A stretch of DNA of 64,000 bases, from contig NZ_CP066776.1 of the NCBI RefSeq assembly GCF_010681825.2, forward strand, positions 372,001 to 436,000. The letters are read 5' to 3'. Position 1 is the stretch's first letter. Every line of letters begins with the position of its first letter. This document shows positions 1 to 8,609 of this stretch, piece after piece. A model generated the notes under the pieces. The model saw only the letters and a program-made list of their open reading frames with translations, did not search any database and was not told the DNA's origin. The translations under genes and the position numbers were made by a program. This stretch comes from Sulfuriroseicoccus oceanibius (lineage in GTDB: Bacteria > Verrucomicrobiota > Verrucomicrobiia > Verrucomicrobiales > SLCJ01).

Positions 1-2
1 GC

Positions 3-542
3 AAGGACATCTCCGGCTTGGCCAAGTCCGACCTCCGCTCACACATCGGCTACGTCACCCAGGAGCCATTCCTCTTCAACGGCACCGTCCGCGAAAACCT
101 CGTGCTGGCCGACCGCACCGCCTCCGATGAGGAAATCTGGGCCGCTCTCGATGCCTCGAACGCCGGACACTTCGTGCGCAAGCTCCCGGAAGGCCTCGAC
201 ACCAATGTCGGCGAACGTGGGGTCAAACTCTCCGGCGGAGAAAAACAACGCCTCTCCATCGCCCGCGCCCTGCTCAAGGACCCACCGATCCTTCTCCTCG
301 ACGAAGCCACGTCCGCCGTCGACAACGAAACCGAGCGCCTCATCCAACAAGCTCTCGATCGACTGCTCGAACAGCGCACGTCATTCGTCATCGCCCACCG
401 ACTCTCGACCGTCCGCAACGCCACCCGCATCTATGTCCTCGACGGAGGTAGCGTCGTTGAAACCGGCACCCACGACGAACTCATGGCATTCAACGGCCTT
501 TACGCCGAACTCGCCAGCCGCGACTTCGCCGAGGAAGAGTAA
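3..542 (+). CDS. ABC transporter ATP-binding domain, C-terminal fragment (MsbA-type exporter)
   Basis: This is the 3' end of a gene that begins before the window; the frame is open from base 3. The visible ~179 residues are the second half of an ABC nucleotide-binding domain. In order they show the Q-loop (IGYVTQEPFLF), the signature LSGGEKQR, Walker B (ILLLDEATSAVD) and the H-loop (IAHRLSTV). The wording of these motifs is that of fused permease/ATPase half-exporters such as MsbA and bacterial multidrug or lipid exporters, so a membrane domain should lie upstream. The substrate cannot be told. The gene is followed directly by a tandem repeat array, and I see no terminator hairpin with a T-run after the stop. 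Confidence 0.9.
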   Translation, partial: KDISGLAKSDLRSHIGYVTQEPFLFNGTVRENLVLADRTASDEEIWAALDASNAGHFVRKLPEGLDTNVGERGVKLSGGEKQRLSIARALLKDPPILLLDEATSAVDNETERLIQQALDRLLEQRTSFVIAHRLSTVRNATRIYVLDGGSVVETGTHDELMAFNGLYAELASRDFAEEE

Positions 543-578
543 GGCGCGCGGCGCTGGCACTGGAGCGCTGAGCTTCAC

Positions 579-1588
579 CCATGCACGCGCGGCGCTGGAG
601 GGACGGCATTCCTGCCGTCGATGGGAAATCTCACGCAAAGCCCCAAAGATCCCAAAGACCGACCAGCTCCGGCGAAGGGAAAGGCCGGTTCGGTCACCGC
701 AGATCGCATTTTCTTCCGAGGATTGGCAGGATGGCGAGGATTAGAAGTGGGTCCCGGTAAGTCACTCAGAATGACGGGAACCACTCTCTACCACAGGAGT
801 GTGGCAGCTCCATCTCAACACACTCTGCCACCATTCCCCGCTGGACCAACGACACTCCTGTCGTTGCGCGTAAAACTCCGTCGCGATTCCAGCGTGCAAT
901 CCATGCACGCGCAGCGCTGGGGGGACGGCATTCCTGCCGTCGATGGGAAATCTCACGCAAAGCCCCAAAGATCCCAAAGGACGACCAGCTCCGGCGAAGG
1001 GAAAGGCCGGTTCGGTCACCGCAGATCGCATTTTCTTCCGTGGATTGGCAGGATGGCCAGGATTAGAAGTGGGTCCCGGTGACTCACTCAGAATGACGGG
1101 AACCGCTCTCTACCACAGGAGTGTGGTAGCTCCGTCTCAACACACTCTCCCTCCATTCCCCGCTGGACCAACGACACTCCTGTCGTTGCGCGTAAAACTC
1201 CGTCGCGATTCCAGCGTGCAATCCATGCACGCGCAGCGCTGGGGGGACGGCATTCCTGCCGTCGATGGGAAATCTCACGCAAAGCCCCAGAGATCCCAAA
1301 GACCGACAAGTTCCGGCGAAGGGAAAGGGCGGTTCGGTCACCGCAGATCGCATTTTCTTCCGCGGATTGGCAGGGTGAGGAGGATTTGAAGTGGCTCGCG
1401 GTGAGTCACTCAGAATGACGGGAACCACTCTCTACCACAGGAGTGTGGCAGCTCCATCTCAACACACTCTACCACCATTCCCCGCTGGACCAACGACACT
1501 CCTGTCGTTGCGCGTAAAACTCCGTCGCGATTCCAGCGTGCAATCCATGCACGCTCAGCGCTGGGGGGACGGCATTCCTGCCGTCGAT
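579..1588. repeat. Tandem array of a 322-bp unit, 3.1 copies, each with three perfect hairpins
   Basis: The same sequence recurs with an exact 322-bp period: landmark GGACGGCATTCCTGCCGTC falls at 601, 923, 1245 and 1567. Copies differ by scattered substitutions and no length change. Each unit carries hairpin A (CCACA-GGAG-TGTGG at 791, 1113, 1435), hairpin B (CAACGACA-CTCC-TGTCGTTG at 847, 1169, 1491) and hairpin C (GACGGCA-TTCC-TGCCGTC at 602, 924, 1246, 1568). In copy 2 stem A extends to 7 bp. Reading frames through the array are repeats of each other and look non-coding. The array fills the whole gap between the ABC gene and the helicase and ends about 90 bp before the likely helicase start. 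Confidence 0.95.
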
Positions 1589-1678
1589 CCCTCGACTCCG
1601 CCTCGCTCACGGTTGAAGAACCAAGTCCCCCTCTCGCTTACACTTGCAGCTCCGGCACATCTGCCCTCTGTTGGGGGC

Positions 1679-4222
1679 GTGGCTGATCCGGTGAAACTCG
1701 AACCTCTGAAGGGCGCGTCCAACGACGACGTACTCAACGCATTCCTCAACTGGCTGGTGGAAACCGGCGTCGATCCCTACGACCACCAGGAAGAGGCCAT
1801 CCTCGAGCTGTTCGACGACAAAAACGTCATCCTCAACACTCCCACTGGATCCGGCAAATCGCTGGTCGCGCTTGCCGTTCATTACCGCGGACTGTGCCTG
1901 GGGCGCCGCTCGTTCTACACCGTCCCGATCAAAGCCCTCGCGAACGAGAAGTTCCTCTCATTGTGCCGCACCTTCGGCCCTGAAAATGTCGGCATGATCA
2001 CCGGCGACGCCACCGTCAACCGCGACGCTCCGATCATCTGCTGCACCGCGGAGATCCTCGCCAACATCGCCCTGCGCGAAGGCGAAAATGCCCAGGTCGA
2101 CGACGTGATCATCGACGAATTCCACTATTACTCCGACCACTCCCGCGGAGTCGCATGGCAGATCCCGCTGCTGGCCTTGCCTCAATCGCGCTTTCTTTTG
2201 ATGTCCGCCACGCTCGGCGAGACCAAGTTCTTCGAAGATGAACTGACCACCCTCACCGGAGCCGAGACCGTCTTGGTCAAATCCGACCAGCGCCCAGTGC
2301 CGCTCGAGTTCATCTACAGCGAAACCCCACTGGCAGAAATGGTCGAAAGCCTGGTGCAAAACGACAAAGCACCGGTCTATCTCGTCCATTTCGCCCAGCG
2401 AGCATGCGCCGAAACCGCACAAAGCCTGACCTCGGTCAACTTTTGCTCGAAGGAAGAAAAGCGCGAGATCGCCGAAGCACTGCACGAGGCGAATTTCCGC
2501 AGCCCGTATGGCAAAGAGGTGAGCAAACTGCTGCGCCACGGCATTGGCATCCACCACGCCGGGTTGCTGCCAAAATACCGCGTGCTGGTGGAAAAGCTCA
2601 CCCAGCGTGGGTTGCTCAAAGTCATCTGCGGTACCGACACCCTGGGCGTCGGGGTGAACGTGCCCATCCGCACAGTCGTCTTCACCCAGCTTTGTAAGTT
2701 CGACGGGCAGGGCACGAAGATCCTCACGGTGCGCGATTTCAAACAAGTCGCCGGCCGCGCCGGACGCCGCGGGTTCGACAACATAGGCTACGTCGTCGCC
2801 CAGGCACCGGAACACGTGATCGAGAACAAAAAGCTCGAAGCCAAAGCCGCCGCCAGCACGAAAAAGCGCAAGCTCATCAAGAAGAAGCCACCGGAGAAGG
2901 GCTACGTGGCATGGGACGAGTCCACGTTCCGCAAACTCATCAGCTCGCCGTCGGAGAAGCTGGTCTCACGCTTCAAGGTCAGCCACAGCATGCTGCTCAA
3001 TGTGATGGCACGGAAGGACAAGGACGGCTGCGCCGAACTGAAACGGGTGATCGCCGCGAGCCACGAGACCGATCAAGCCAAGCGCAAGCACCGACGCCAG
3101 GCATTTGCCATGTTCCGCGGGCTAGTGCGGGGTGGGGTCCTCACCATCATTCCGGAGGAGGAACGCACATCGGATGTGAAAGTGCGCCTCCACGTCGACC
3201 TGCCTGATGATTTCTCGATGAACCAGGCACTCGGGCTTTACCTGCTCGACGTGATCCCACAGCTCGACCGCGAATCCCCAACCTACGTGCTGCATTTGTT
3301 GTCGCTGGTCGAAGCGATTCTCGAAAACCCGATGGCGGTGCTGGTCGCCCAGCAAAACAAAGAAAAGACCCGCCTCATCAACGACCTCAAGGAAGAAGGC
3401 GTCGGCTATGACGAGCGGATGGAACTGCTCGAACAAGTCGAATGGCCGAAACCCGACAAGGACTTCATTTTCGACTCGTTCAACCGCTTCATTGAAACCC
3501 AGCCGTGGATCGAAGCCGAAAGCATCCGCCCGAAATCGATCGTGCGCGAAATGTTCGAGGAGTACATGAGCTTTGAGGACTACGTCAAAGAGTACGGCCT
3601 CGAACGCTCGGAAGCCGTGCTCCTGCGCCACCTCTCGGATGTCTACAAAGTGCTCGAGCAAACCGTGCCCCCCGGGTTGAAAACGGACGAGGTTCTCGAA
3701 GCCCAGGAATACCTCGGCGACCTGCTGCGCGGCGTGGACTCCAGCCTCCTCGACGAGTGGGAGCGCATGCACCACCCGGAACAAGCTCTGGAAGAAAAAG
3801 CCGAGGCCAAACCTGAAAAGGAAGTCCCGATCAGCCGCAGCAAAAAGGCATTCACCCGTGCCGTGCGCCACGCCATCTTCACCGTGGTCAAAGAACTCTC
3901 ACACGACCGCGTGACCTCGGCTCTCACATTGATCGAGCCCGACGACGGAGACGGCGAAAAGTGGTCGGTGCCACGCTTGGATGCCATCCTCGACGACTAC
4001 TACGACGGTCACGAGTTCATCCGCCTCGACCCGGAAGCGCGCAATGCCAAGCATGCCCACATTTCCGAACTGCCAAACGCACGCCGCTGGCGCGTCGACC
4101 AGGTATTGATCGACTCCGACGAACACAACGACTGGGTGCTGGTGGTCGAAGTCGACCTCGACGCCTCGGACGCCAAAGGCGAACCGGTTCTGACACTCAA
4201 ATCACTCGGACCGATCGCCTGA
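1679..4222 (+). CDS. Ski2-like DEAD/DEAH-box helicase (DUF3516 type)
   Basis: A superfamily 2 ATP-dependent nucleic-acid helicase of about 847 residues. Walker A (TPTGSGKS, near residue 54), motif II in the form DEFH (near 145), motif III SAT (near 176) and motif [12 protein letters not shown] (near 358) are all present. The long C-terminal part matches my memory of the DUF3516 helicases of actinobacteria and some PVC bacteria. The open frame runs back into the 322-bp array to base 1391, but that part only translates repeat sequence. I therefore place the start at GTG 1679, with GTG 1691 as an alternative. RNA processing or turnover is a likely role but is not shown by the sequence. Its stop codon abuts an inverted repeat at 4223-4263. 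Confidence 0.88.
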   Translation: MADPVKLEPLKGASNDDVLNAFLNWLVETGVDPYDHQEEAILELFDDKNVILNTPTGSGKSLVALAVHYRGLCLGRRSFYTVPIKALANEKFLSLCRTFGPENVGMITGDATVNRDAPIICCTAEILANIALREGENAQVDDVIIDEFHYYSDHSRGVAWQIPLLALPQSRFLLMSATLGETKFFEDELTTLTGAETVLVKSDQRPVPLEFIYSETPLAEMVESLVQNDKAPVYLVHFAQRACAETAQSLTSVNFCSKEEKREIAEALHEANFRSPYGKEVSKLLRHGIGIHHAGLLPKYRVLVEKLTQRGLLKVICGTDTLGVGVNVPIRTVVFTQLCKFDGQGTKILTVRDFKQVAGRAGRRGFDNIGYVVAQAPEHVIENKKLEAKAAASTKKRKLIKKKPPEKGYVAWDESTFRKLISSPSEKLVSRFKVSHSMLLNVMARKDKDGCAELKRVIAASHETDQAKRKHRRQAFAMFRGLVRGGVLTIIPEEERTSDVKVRLHVDLPDDFSMNQALGLYLLDVIPQLDRESPTYVLHLLSLVEAILENPMAVLVAQQNKEKTRLINDLKEEGVGYDERMELLEQVEWPKPDKDFIFDSFNRFIETQPWIEAESIRPKSIVREMFEEYMSFEDYVKEYGLERSEAVLLRHLSDVYKVLEQTVPPGLKTDEVLEAQEYLGDLLRGVDSSLLDEWERMHHPEQALEEKAEAKPEKEVPISRSKKAFTRAVRHAIFTVVKELSHDRVTSALTLIEPDDGDGEKWSVPRLDAILDDYYDGHEFIRLDPEARNAKHAHISELPNARRWRVDQVLIDSDEHNDWVLVVEVDLDASDAKGEPVLTLKSLGPIA

Positions 4223-4263
4223 TACTGATTGAACGGTTACGCCAAGGTGACCGTTCATTTGGA
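4223..4263. repeat. 41-bp inverted repeat filling the gap between two convergent stop codons
   Basis: The whole interval between the helicase stop (TGA 4220-4222) and the rpe stop (4264-4266 on the minus strand) is one hairpin-forming sequence. Arms TGAACGGT and ACCGTTCA (8 bp, extendable by T-G, A-T and C-G pairs) surround a short loop. There is no T-run, so it is not a classical intrinsic terminator, but it could end or protect both transcripts. Read on the minus strand it contains TGAACGGTCACCTTG, the 15-base core also found at 38062 and in related form at 52758 and 62731. Confidence 0.75.
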
Positions 4264-4944
4264 TCAAGCCTGGCAGGCTGCGGCGTTCTCGCGGATTTCG
4301 TCGATCGCCGCGCCCATCTCCGGAGCGCAGAAGGTCGACGAGCCGGCGACCAGCACGTTGGCGCCCGCCTTGGCAGCGATGGCTCCGGTACGCGCGTTGA
4401 TGCCACCATCGACTTCGATGTGGAAGTCTAATTCACGGGCCGCACGCCACGCCGCGGCCTGCTCGACCTTCGGCATCGTTTCCTCCATGAACGACTGCCC
4501 ACCAAAGCCCGGCACCACGGTCATGACCAGCAGGAGGTCGATCAGCTCGAGGTACGGCTCGACTTCGCTGATCGGAGTGGCCGGGTTCAGTGCCAATCCA
4601 GCCAACACACCCACGTCGCGGATGCGCTTGAGCGTGTCCGCCACGTCGTGATCCGCCTCGACATGCACGGTCACCAAATCCGCACCGGACGCAATGAAGC
4701 GCGGCAAATAGTGATCCGGACGCGAGATCATCAAATGCACGTCGAGAAAGACATCGGTCGCTTTGTCCACGGTCTCGACCATCGCCGGACCAAAGGAGAT
4801 GTTGTCGACAAAATGTCCATCCATCACGTCGAGGTGCATCCAATCGGCTCCGCAACGCACGGCGCGCTGGGTTTCCTCGGTGACTTTTCCAAAATCCGCC
4901 GCGAGCAGCGACGGGGCGATGATAATTTGATCGGAGCGGTTCAT
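4264..4944 (-). CDS. rpe: Ribulose-phosphate 3-epimerase
   Basis: Cytoplasmic enzyme interconverting D-ribulose 5-phosphate and D-xylulose 5-phosphate in the pentose phosphate pathway. The 226-residue length is normal for this TIM-barrel family. Visible family motifs are IAPSLLAADF (9-18), HLDVMDGHFV (37-46, with metal and acid residues H37 and D39), H70 in DVHLM, MTVVPGFGGQ (141-150) and EVDGGI (177-182, with catalytic D179). The start ATG at 4944 is the natural family start. It is transcribed towards the helicase and divergently from tadA across a 93-bp promoter interval. Confidence 0.97.
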   Translation of the reverse strand: MNRSDQIIIAPSLLAADFGKVTEETQRAVRCGADWMHLDVMDGHFVDNISFGPAMVETVDKATDVFLDVHLMISRPDHYLPRFIASGADLVTVHVEADHDVADTLKRIRDVGVLAGLALNPATPISEVEPYLELIDLLLVMTVVPGFGGQSFMEETMPKVEQAAAWRAARELDFHIEVDGGINARTGAIAAKAGANVLVAGSSTFCAPEMGAAIDEIRENAAACQA

Positions 4945-5037
4945 GATGGTCGTGTCTGCTTCCGTTCATTAGCACGTAGCCCGAACTTGGCGAACCGAAA
5001 TCAGGGGTTATCGTAGGCCCCGACTGATTTTCCCATC

Positions 5038-5598
5038 ATGAGCCAAGACGAACCGCCAATCATCGACCTCCAAAGCGACGACTACTTCATGGGCGAAGCC
5101 ATCCGCGAAGCCCTGAAAGCCTACCGTCGTGGCGAAGTGCCGGTCGGTGCGGTGCTCGTTCACGAAGGGCGCATCATCGGCCGCGCGTTCAACCAGGTCG
5201 AAACCTTGAAGGACGCCACCGCCCACGCGGAAATGCTCGTCCTCACCCAAGCCCAGGAAGCCATCGGGGACTGGCGCTTGGAAGACTGCACGCTCTACGT
5301 CACCAAAGAACCATGCCCGATGTGCGCCGGCGCGATCGTTCATTGCCGCCCATCCCGCGTGGTCTACGGCATCAGCGACCCGAAAGGCGGCGCCGCCGGT
5401 GGATGGATCAACCTCTTGCAAACAGAGACTCTCAACCACCAATGCGAGATCACCCGAGGCGTGCGCGAGGAGGAATCCCTCTCCATCATCCAACAATTCT
5501 TCCGCGAAGCCCGCGCCAAAGCCAAAGAGCGCGCCCGCGAACGCAAAGCGCGTGAAGCTGCAGATGAACCAGAGGACGTCGACCTCTGGTCCGAATAA
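5038..5598 (+). CDS. tadA: tRNA-specific adenosine deaminase TadA
   Basis: Zinc-dependent deaminase that converts A34 of tRNA-Arg(ACG) to inosine. The 186-residue protein has the cytidine/deoxycytidylate deaminase signature: HAE at 63-65 (zinc ligand H63, proton-shuttle E65) and PCPMC at 92-96 (zinc ligands C93 and C96). It then shows RVVYGISDPKGGAAGG, typical of TadA rather than of free-nucleotide deaminases. The tail from about residue 155 is a charged Arg/Lys/Glu-rich helix. The ATG at 5038 lies directly in the divergent interval with rpe. Confidence 0.95.
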   Translation: MSQDEPPIIDLQSDDYFMGEAIREALKAYRRGEVPVGAVLVHEGRIIGRAFNQVETLKDATAHAEMLVLTQAQEAIGDWRLEDCTLYVTKEPCPMCAGAIVHCRPSRVVYGISDPKGGAAGGWINLLQTETLNHQCEITRGVREEESLSIIQQFFREARAKAKERARERKAREAADEPEDVDLWSE

Positions 5599-5617
5599 CC
5601 CTAAGCGGACGAAGCAC

Positions 5618-6127
5618 TCACTCCGCGTCCAGGCCGCCGATTTCATTTTCACCGTCCTCCGGCCTCGGCACCAACCCTTGGTCGGCGAGCTTCTCCAGTA
5701 GCTCAGTCACGTCCTCCGCGCCGTCCCACACCGACTGCACAACAAACAACGGCGCTTTCTGGCGCAACGCCACCGCAATCGCATCACTAGGACGCGCGTC
5801 GAGCTCGACCACTTTGCGCTCCTGTACTTCGTTCTCCTCGGACAAAATCAACCGGGCGTAGAACACATCGTTCTTGAAGTCGTTCACCACCACACGCTCG
5901 ACTTTTCCGCCAAACGCCAGCAACAAGGCACCGATCAAATCATGGGTCTGAGGACGAATCGCCGGCACGCCACCAAGCGCCCCCGCAATCGCCGCGCCAA
6001 CCACAGGATCGACGTGGATCACGAAAACTTTCTCGTCATCCCCTAAAAAAACCGCACAGCCCCCGCTCGTCGGAACCACCGCTTTTACTTCTACCGGCAC
6101 CACTGCCTTGTCGCCTGAACTGGTCAT
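5618..6127 (-). CDS. Bifunctional nuclease family protein (DUF151/BFN)
   Basis: A 169-residue protein of the BFN family. Visible family features are the strand segment GGCAVFLGDDEKVFVIHVDP near residue 20, the RPQTHDLIGALLLAFGGKVERVVV segment, and the DARPSDAIAVALRQKAPLFV block (DARPSDAIALA is the family hallmark). Related proteins have been reported with DNase/RNase activity or as stress-related accessory proteins; which applies here is unknown. The C-terminal ~25 residues are acidic. It lies 9 bp downstream of the gamma carbonic anhydrase gene, so the two are probably cotranscribed. Confidence 0.88.
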   Translation of the reverse strand: MTSSGDKAVVPVEVKAVVPTSGGCAVFLGDDEKVFVIHVDPVVGAAIAGALGGVPAIRPQTHDLIGALLLAFGGKVERVVVNDFKNDVFYARLILSEENEVQERKVVELDARPSDAIAVALRQKAPLFVVQSVWDGAEDVTELLEKLADQGLVPRPEDGENEIGGLDAE

Positions 6128-6136
6128 AACCTGCTG

Positions 6137-6646
6137 CTAGTTTACCTTGTAGTCCTTTTGGTACTCGACGTAGTTGAGCGCCCCTTGCTTGAGCGCTTCC
6201 TGTTCTTCCACGCTGAGTTGGCGGATCACCTTGGCCGGAGCCCCGAGCACCAGTGACCCCGGAGGGATCTTTGTGTTCATCGTAACCAATGCCCCCGCGC
6301 CGACAATCGAACGCGCACCGACCACCGCGCCGTCCATCACAATCGAACCCATACCTATAAGACACTCGTCTTCAACGACACACGCATGAAGCATCGCTTT
6401 GTGACCAACTGTCACGTACTTGCCGATCACAGTCCCTTGGTTCTTCTCCAAATGGATCACACAACCATCCTGCACATTGGATCCCTCGCCCACTTCAATG
6501 CGGTTGATATCTCCTCGCAAAACCGCGTTATACCAAATGCTCGCATCTTTCCCCACCTTCACCGCGCCGATGATGTCCGCGCTTGGGGCAACAAATGCCG
6601 ACTCGTGAATTTCGGGATCGCGCCCCGGTAATGAATGAATTGCCAT
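6137..6646 (-). CDS. Gamma-class carbonic anhydrase family protein
   Basis: A left-handed beta-helix protein of 169 residues related to Cam and YrdA/CaiE. The three zinc-ligand histidines of the class are present: H65 in CVIHLEK, H82 in VTVGHKA and H87 in MLHAC. The conserved R44 and D46 (VLRGD) and Q59 (NVQD) are also present. The hexapeptide-repeat pattern (IGMGSIVMDGAVVG) runs through the middle. The protein may interconvert CO2 and bicarbonate, although many family members have no demonstrated activity. It starts at ATG 6646 and is divergent from the HU gene. Confidence 0.92.
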   Translation of the reverse strand: MAIHSLPGRDPEIHESAFVAPSADIIGAVKVGKDASIWYNAVLRGDINRIEVGEGSNVQDGCVIHLEKNQGTVIGKYVTVGHKAMLHACVVEDECLIGMGSIVMDGAVVGARSIVGAGALVTMNTKIPPGSLVLGAPAKVIRQLSVEEQEALKQGALNYVEYQKDYKVN

Positions 6647-6751
6647 CGTCTGACTGTGCCCACTCAGCCCTTTCAGAACAAGAAATTATCCGGCTTTTGA
6701 CACGCAATTTCCCCTTTACAGTCAAGGCCCGAGCGGCATAATCGGAGGCCT

Positions 6752-7027
6752 ATGAACAAATCTGAACTCGTTGAAGCAGTCCAAAGCGCACTTGGTGAAG
6801 ACACTTCGAAGCGCGCCGCTGAAGATGCCGTTAAGGCTGTCCTCGACTCGATCGCTACCGGCGTCAAGAAAGACGGTGTGGTCCAGTTGATCGGCTTCGG
6901 AACCTTCAAGGTCTCCGAGCGTGCAGCTCGCGAAGGACGCAACCCTAAGACCGGTGAGAAAATGCAGATCGCCGCGTCGAAGTCGGTTCGCTTCTCCCCA
7001 TCGTCGAACCTCAAGGCAAGCCTCTAA
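6752..7027 (+). CDS. HU-family DNA-binding protein
   Basis: A small basic nucleoid protein of 91 residues that bends and compacts DNA as a dimer. It shows the family pattern MNKSELVEAVQ at the start, the hinge IGFGTFKVSERAAREGRNPKTGEK and the end KSVRFSPSSNLKASL. A GGAGG ribosome-binding site sits at 6744-6748, close to the ATG. The gene is single and ends in a strong intrinsic terminator at 7081-7118. HU and IHF subunits cannot be separated safely by eye, but the Arg-rich arm fits HU. Confidence 0.95.
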   Translation: MNKSELVEAVQSALGEDTSKRAAEDAVKAVLDSIATGVKKDGVVQLIGFGTFKVSERAAREGRNPKTGEKMQIAASKSVRFSPSSNLKASL

Positions 7028-7080
7028 TCCGGCTCTCCTTGTTTTAGATAATAACCTCCAAACATACCTACACTTTTAAC

Positions 7081-7118
7081 AATCCGCGTTACCCCTGATC
7101 GGGTGCGCGGATTTTTTT
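7081..7118 (+). terminator. Intrinsic terminator of the HU gene
   Basis: Stem AATCCGCG (7081-7088) pairs with CGCGGATT (7106-7113). An inner ACCC/GGGT stem (7091-7094 with 7101-7104) and a CTGATC loop complete it. A run of seven T follows on the plus strand (7112-7118). Confidence 0.9.
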
Positions 7119-7251
7119 GTCTACCGCAAGCCATCTAGCAGAAGTTAGGGAACCAGCTTGTGACGATTGAAGGGATCCGCGTTCCTCCACCGACCACGGT
7201 ACCGCAGCCCCCGGTGTTGACCGGCGCCCGAATCACCACCAATATCCCGCC

Positions 7252-7779
7252 ATGGCCGAAGATTCCCAATTGCTGCAACTTGTCACCTCCGCACTGACCA
7301 AAGCGGGCTGGTCGTTCGCCCGGGTGGACAACCCGGATCAGGAAGTACTGCGCATGGACTTCGACGCCCATCACACCCGCGTACCCATCACCATTCAGAT
7401 CTTCGGCCCGATTGGCGCCGTCGCCGTGGTCGCCGAGGACAACCACAACACGCCACCGGAAGTCCGCGAAAAACTCGCCGAGTTGCTGATGCGCACCAAC
7501 CTGCAACTCACCATCGGCGCGTTCGAAATGAACTGGGACAACCTGCGCACGTATTTCCGCATCACCAATGTCTTCAACACCGCAGCTGGCATGGACCAGG
7601 CTCTGCCCGGCATGGTCAGCGCGGCCGTGGCGGAACTCGACCGCATGACCCCGCAAATCGCCGAACTGATCAAAGCCAAAGACACGATCGATCAATTCGA
7701 CATCGGCCGGCTGATGCGCCGCGAGGATTACCTCCCGGATCCCGAAAACACCAGCCCGTCGGGACTAGAACTGGAATAA
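7252..7779 (+). CDS. YbjN-domain protein
   Basis: A 175-residue soluble protein without signal peptide or membrane segments. Its fold pattern (an N-terminal helix LLQLVTSALTKAGWSFARV, a strand IQIFGPIGAVAVVAEDN, then ELLMRTNLQLTIGAFEMNWDNLRTYFRI and a helix with TPQIAELI) matches YbjN-like proteins, which relate to type III secretion chaperone folds. Their role in bacteria is mostly unassigned; YbjN in E. coli affects motility and stress genes. It is followed after 69 bp by a membrane protein with a GYF-like module and could share a transcript with it. Confidence 0.6.
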   Translation: MAEDSQLLQLVTSALTKAGWSFARVDNPDQEVLRMDFDAHHTRVPITIQIFGPIGAVAVVAEDNHNTPPEVREKLAELLMRTNLQLTIGAFEMNWDNLRTYFRITNVFNTAAGMDQALPGMVSAAVAELDRMTPQIAELIKAKDTIDQFDIGRLMRREDYLPDPENTSPSGLELE

Positions 7780-7848
7780 TATCAAGCGATCTGGTACTCC
7801 GAGGTGCCCGATCATTTGATAGAACCCAAAATCCCACCAGCTTCCCCC

Positions 7849-8505
7849 ATGTCCGCTTCTGTTGTCGTCATTCGCGATGGCCGTGAACTCGGTCCATTCG
7901 ACGAGGACGCACTGCGCGACAGGATCAAGCTGATGGTGATCGATCCGGAGGAACCCTGCCTCGACTGCGAAACCGGCGAGGAGTGGACCTGCGCGGAATG
8001 GCTCAATGCTCCGGTTGTCGACCCGGAGGACAGCTCGGACACCGCGTGGGATGACGCCGCCGAGGATCTGAGCGAACCATTGTGGGTCGGAAGTCCGTCA
8101 CTGCTCGTCTACGCCTACCCGCTCACGCTCGCCGCCGCCCAGTGCGCCGGCGGCATTGCACTCCTGAGCTGGCGCTACGAGCTCTGGATCGGTGCGGCTC
8201 TGGTCGCACTGGGGCTCCTCACCGGCTCCATCACGCTGTGGCTGCGCTCCACCCGCGAATACCTCATCTCCGAGCGGCGGGTCGAAGTCCTCTCCGGCTG
8301 GCTCGCCAAGAGCTCACGCGAGGCACTCATCGCCGACATCCGCTCGATCAACGTGAAGAAGTCCGGACTCTCCGGTGCACTCGGTGTCGGCGATGTGGAA
8401 TTCGGTACCGCCGGCAGCTCGGGCATCGAAGTCACCTTCCAAGGGGTGCCCAGCGCCTCTCGCGTGAAACAACTCGTGCGCGAAATCCAGGACGAACAGG
8501 CCTAG
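7849..8505 (+). CDS. Membrane protein with N-terminal GYF-like module and bacterial PH domain
   Basis: About 218 residues from ATG 7849; an in-frame GTG at 7804 would add 15 residues with no domain content, so the ATG is preferred. Residues 1-45 (VVVIRDGRELGPFDEDALRDRI ... EEWTCAEW) follow the GYF_2 pattern of a leading strand, a G-P-F turn and a final W. An acidic linker follows. Two hydrophobic segments around residues 85-130 (LLVYAYPLTLAAAQ and LWIGAALVALGLLTG) anchor it in the inner membrane. The C-terminal part (TREYLISERRVEVLSGWL ... IRSINVKKSG ... VGDVEFGT) is a bPH2/DUF304-type domain. It is one of four GYF-like membrane proteins here. Function unknown. Confidence 0.75.
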   Translation: MSASVVVIRDGRELGPFDEDALRDRIKLMVIDPEEPCLDCETGEEWTCAEWLNAPVVDPEDSSDTAWDDAAEDLSEPLWVGSPSLLVYAYPLTLAAAQCAGGIALLSWRYELWIGAALVALGLLTGSITLWLRSTREYLISERRVEVLSGWLAKSSREALIADIRSINVKKSGLSGALGVGDVEFGTAGSSGIEVTFQGVPSASRVKQLVREIQDEQA

Positions 8506-8552
8506 CCGCTCCGTGCACCGCCGGGAGCCCTCCCCCCCGGCTACCAAGCACA

Positions 8553-8590
8553 AAAAAAGCCGCGGCGTCTCCGCCACGGCTTTCTTTTTA
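8553..8590. terminator. Bidirectional terminator between convergent genes
   Basis: AAAGCCG-CGGCG and CGCC-CGGCTTT arms surround a TCTC loop, with A-rich sequence on the left and T-rich sequence on the right. It therefore works as an intrinsic terminator for the GYF/PH gene on the plus strand and for the AraC regulator on the minus strand. Confidence 0.85.
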
Positions 8591-8609
8591 AATCAATTGG
8601 TCCGCTCGA

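Noticed and set aside
621-1389. Overlapping plus-strand frames of about 150 residues (621-1082, 943-1389) with near-identical products
   Set aside because: They are translations of the 322-bp repeat unit, have no start signal or domain, and repeat because the DNA repeats.
579-1588. CRISPR array
   Set aside because: Unit length is 322 bp with no short repeat/spacer alternation and no cas genes nearby.
1958-3871. Long minus-strand frames (1958-2815, 3122-3871) inside the helicase gene
   Set aside because: They are antisense shadows of a high-GC gene; products are Phe/His/Glu-rich and show no domains, while the plus strand has all helicase motifs.
6697-6722. Sigma-70-type promoter before HU (TTGACA at 6697)
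   Set aside because: The best -10 candidate lies only ~14 bp away, outside the usual spacing, so I did not list it.
7028-7251. Possible tRNA or small RNA behind HU
   Set aside because: No cloverleaf or TPsiC-type GGTTCGAATCC segment; only the terminator is structured. No tRNA was found elsewhere in the window either.
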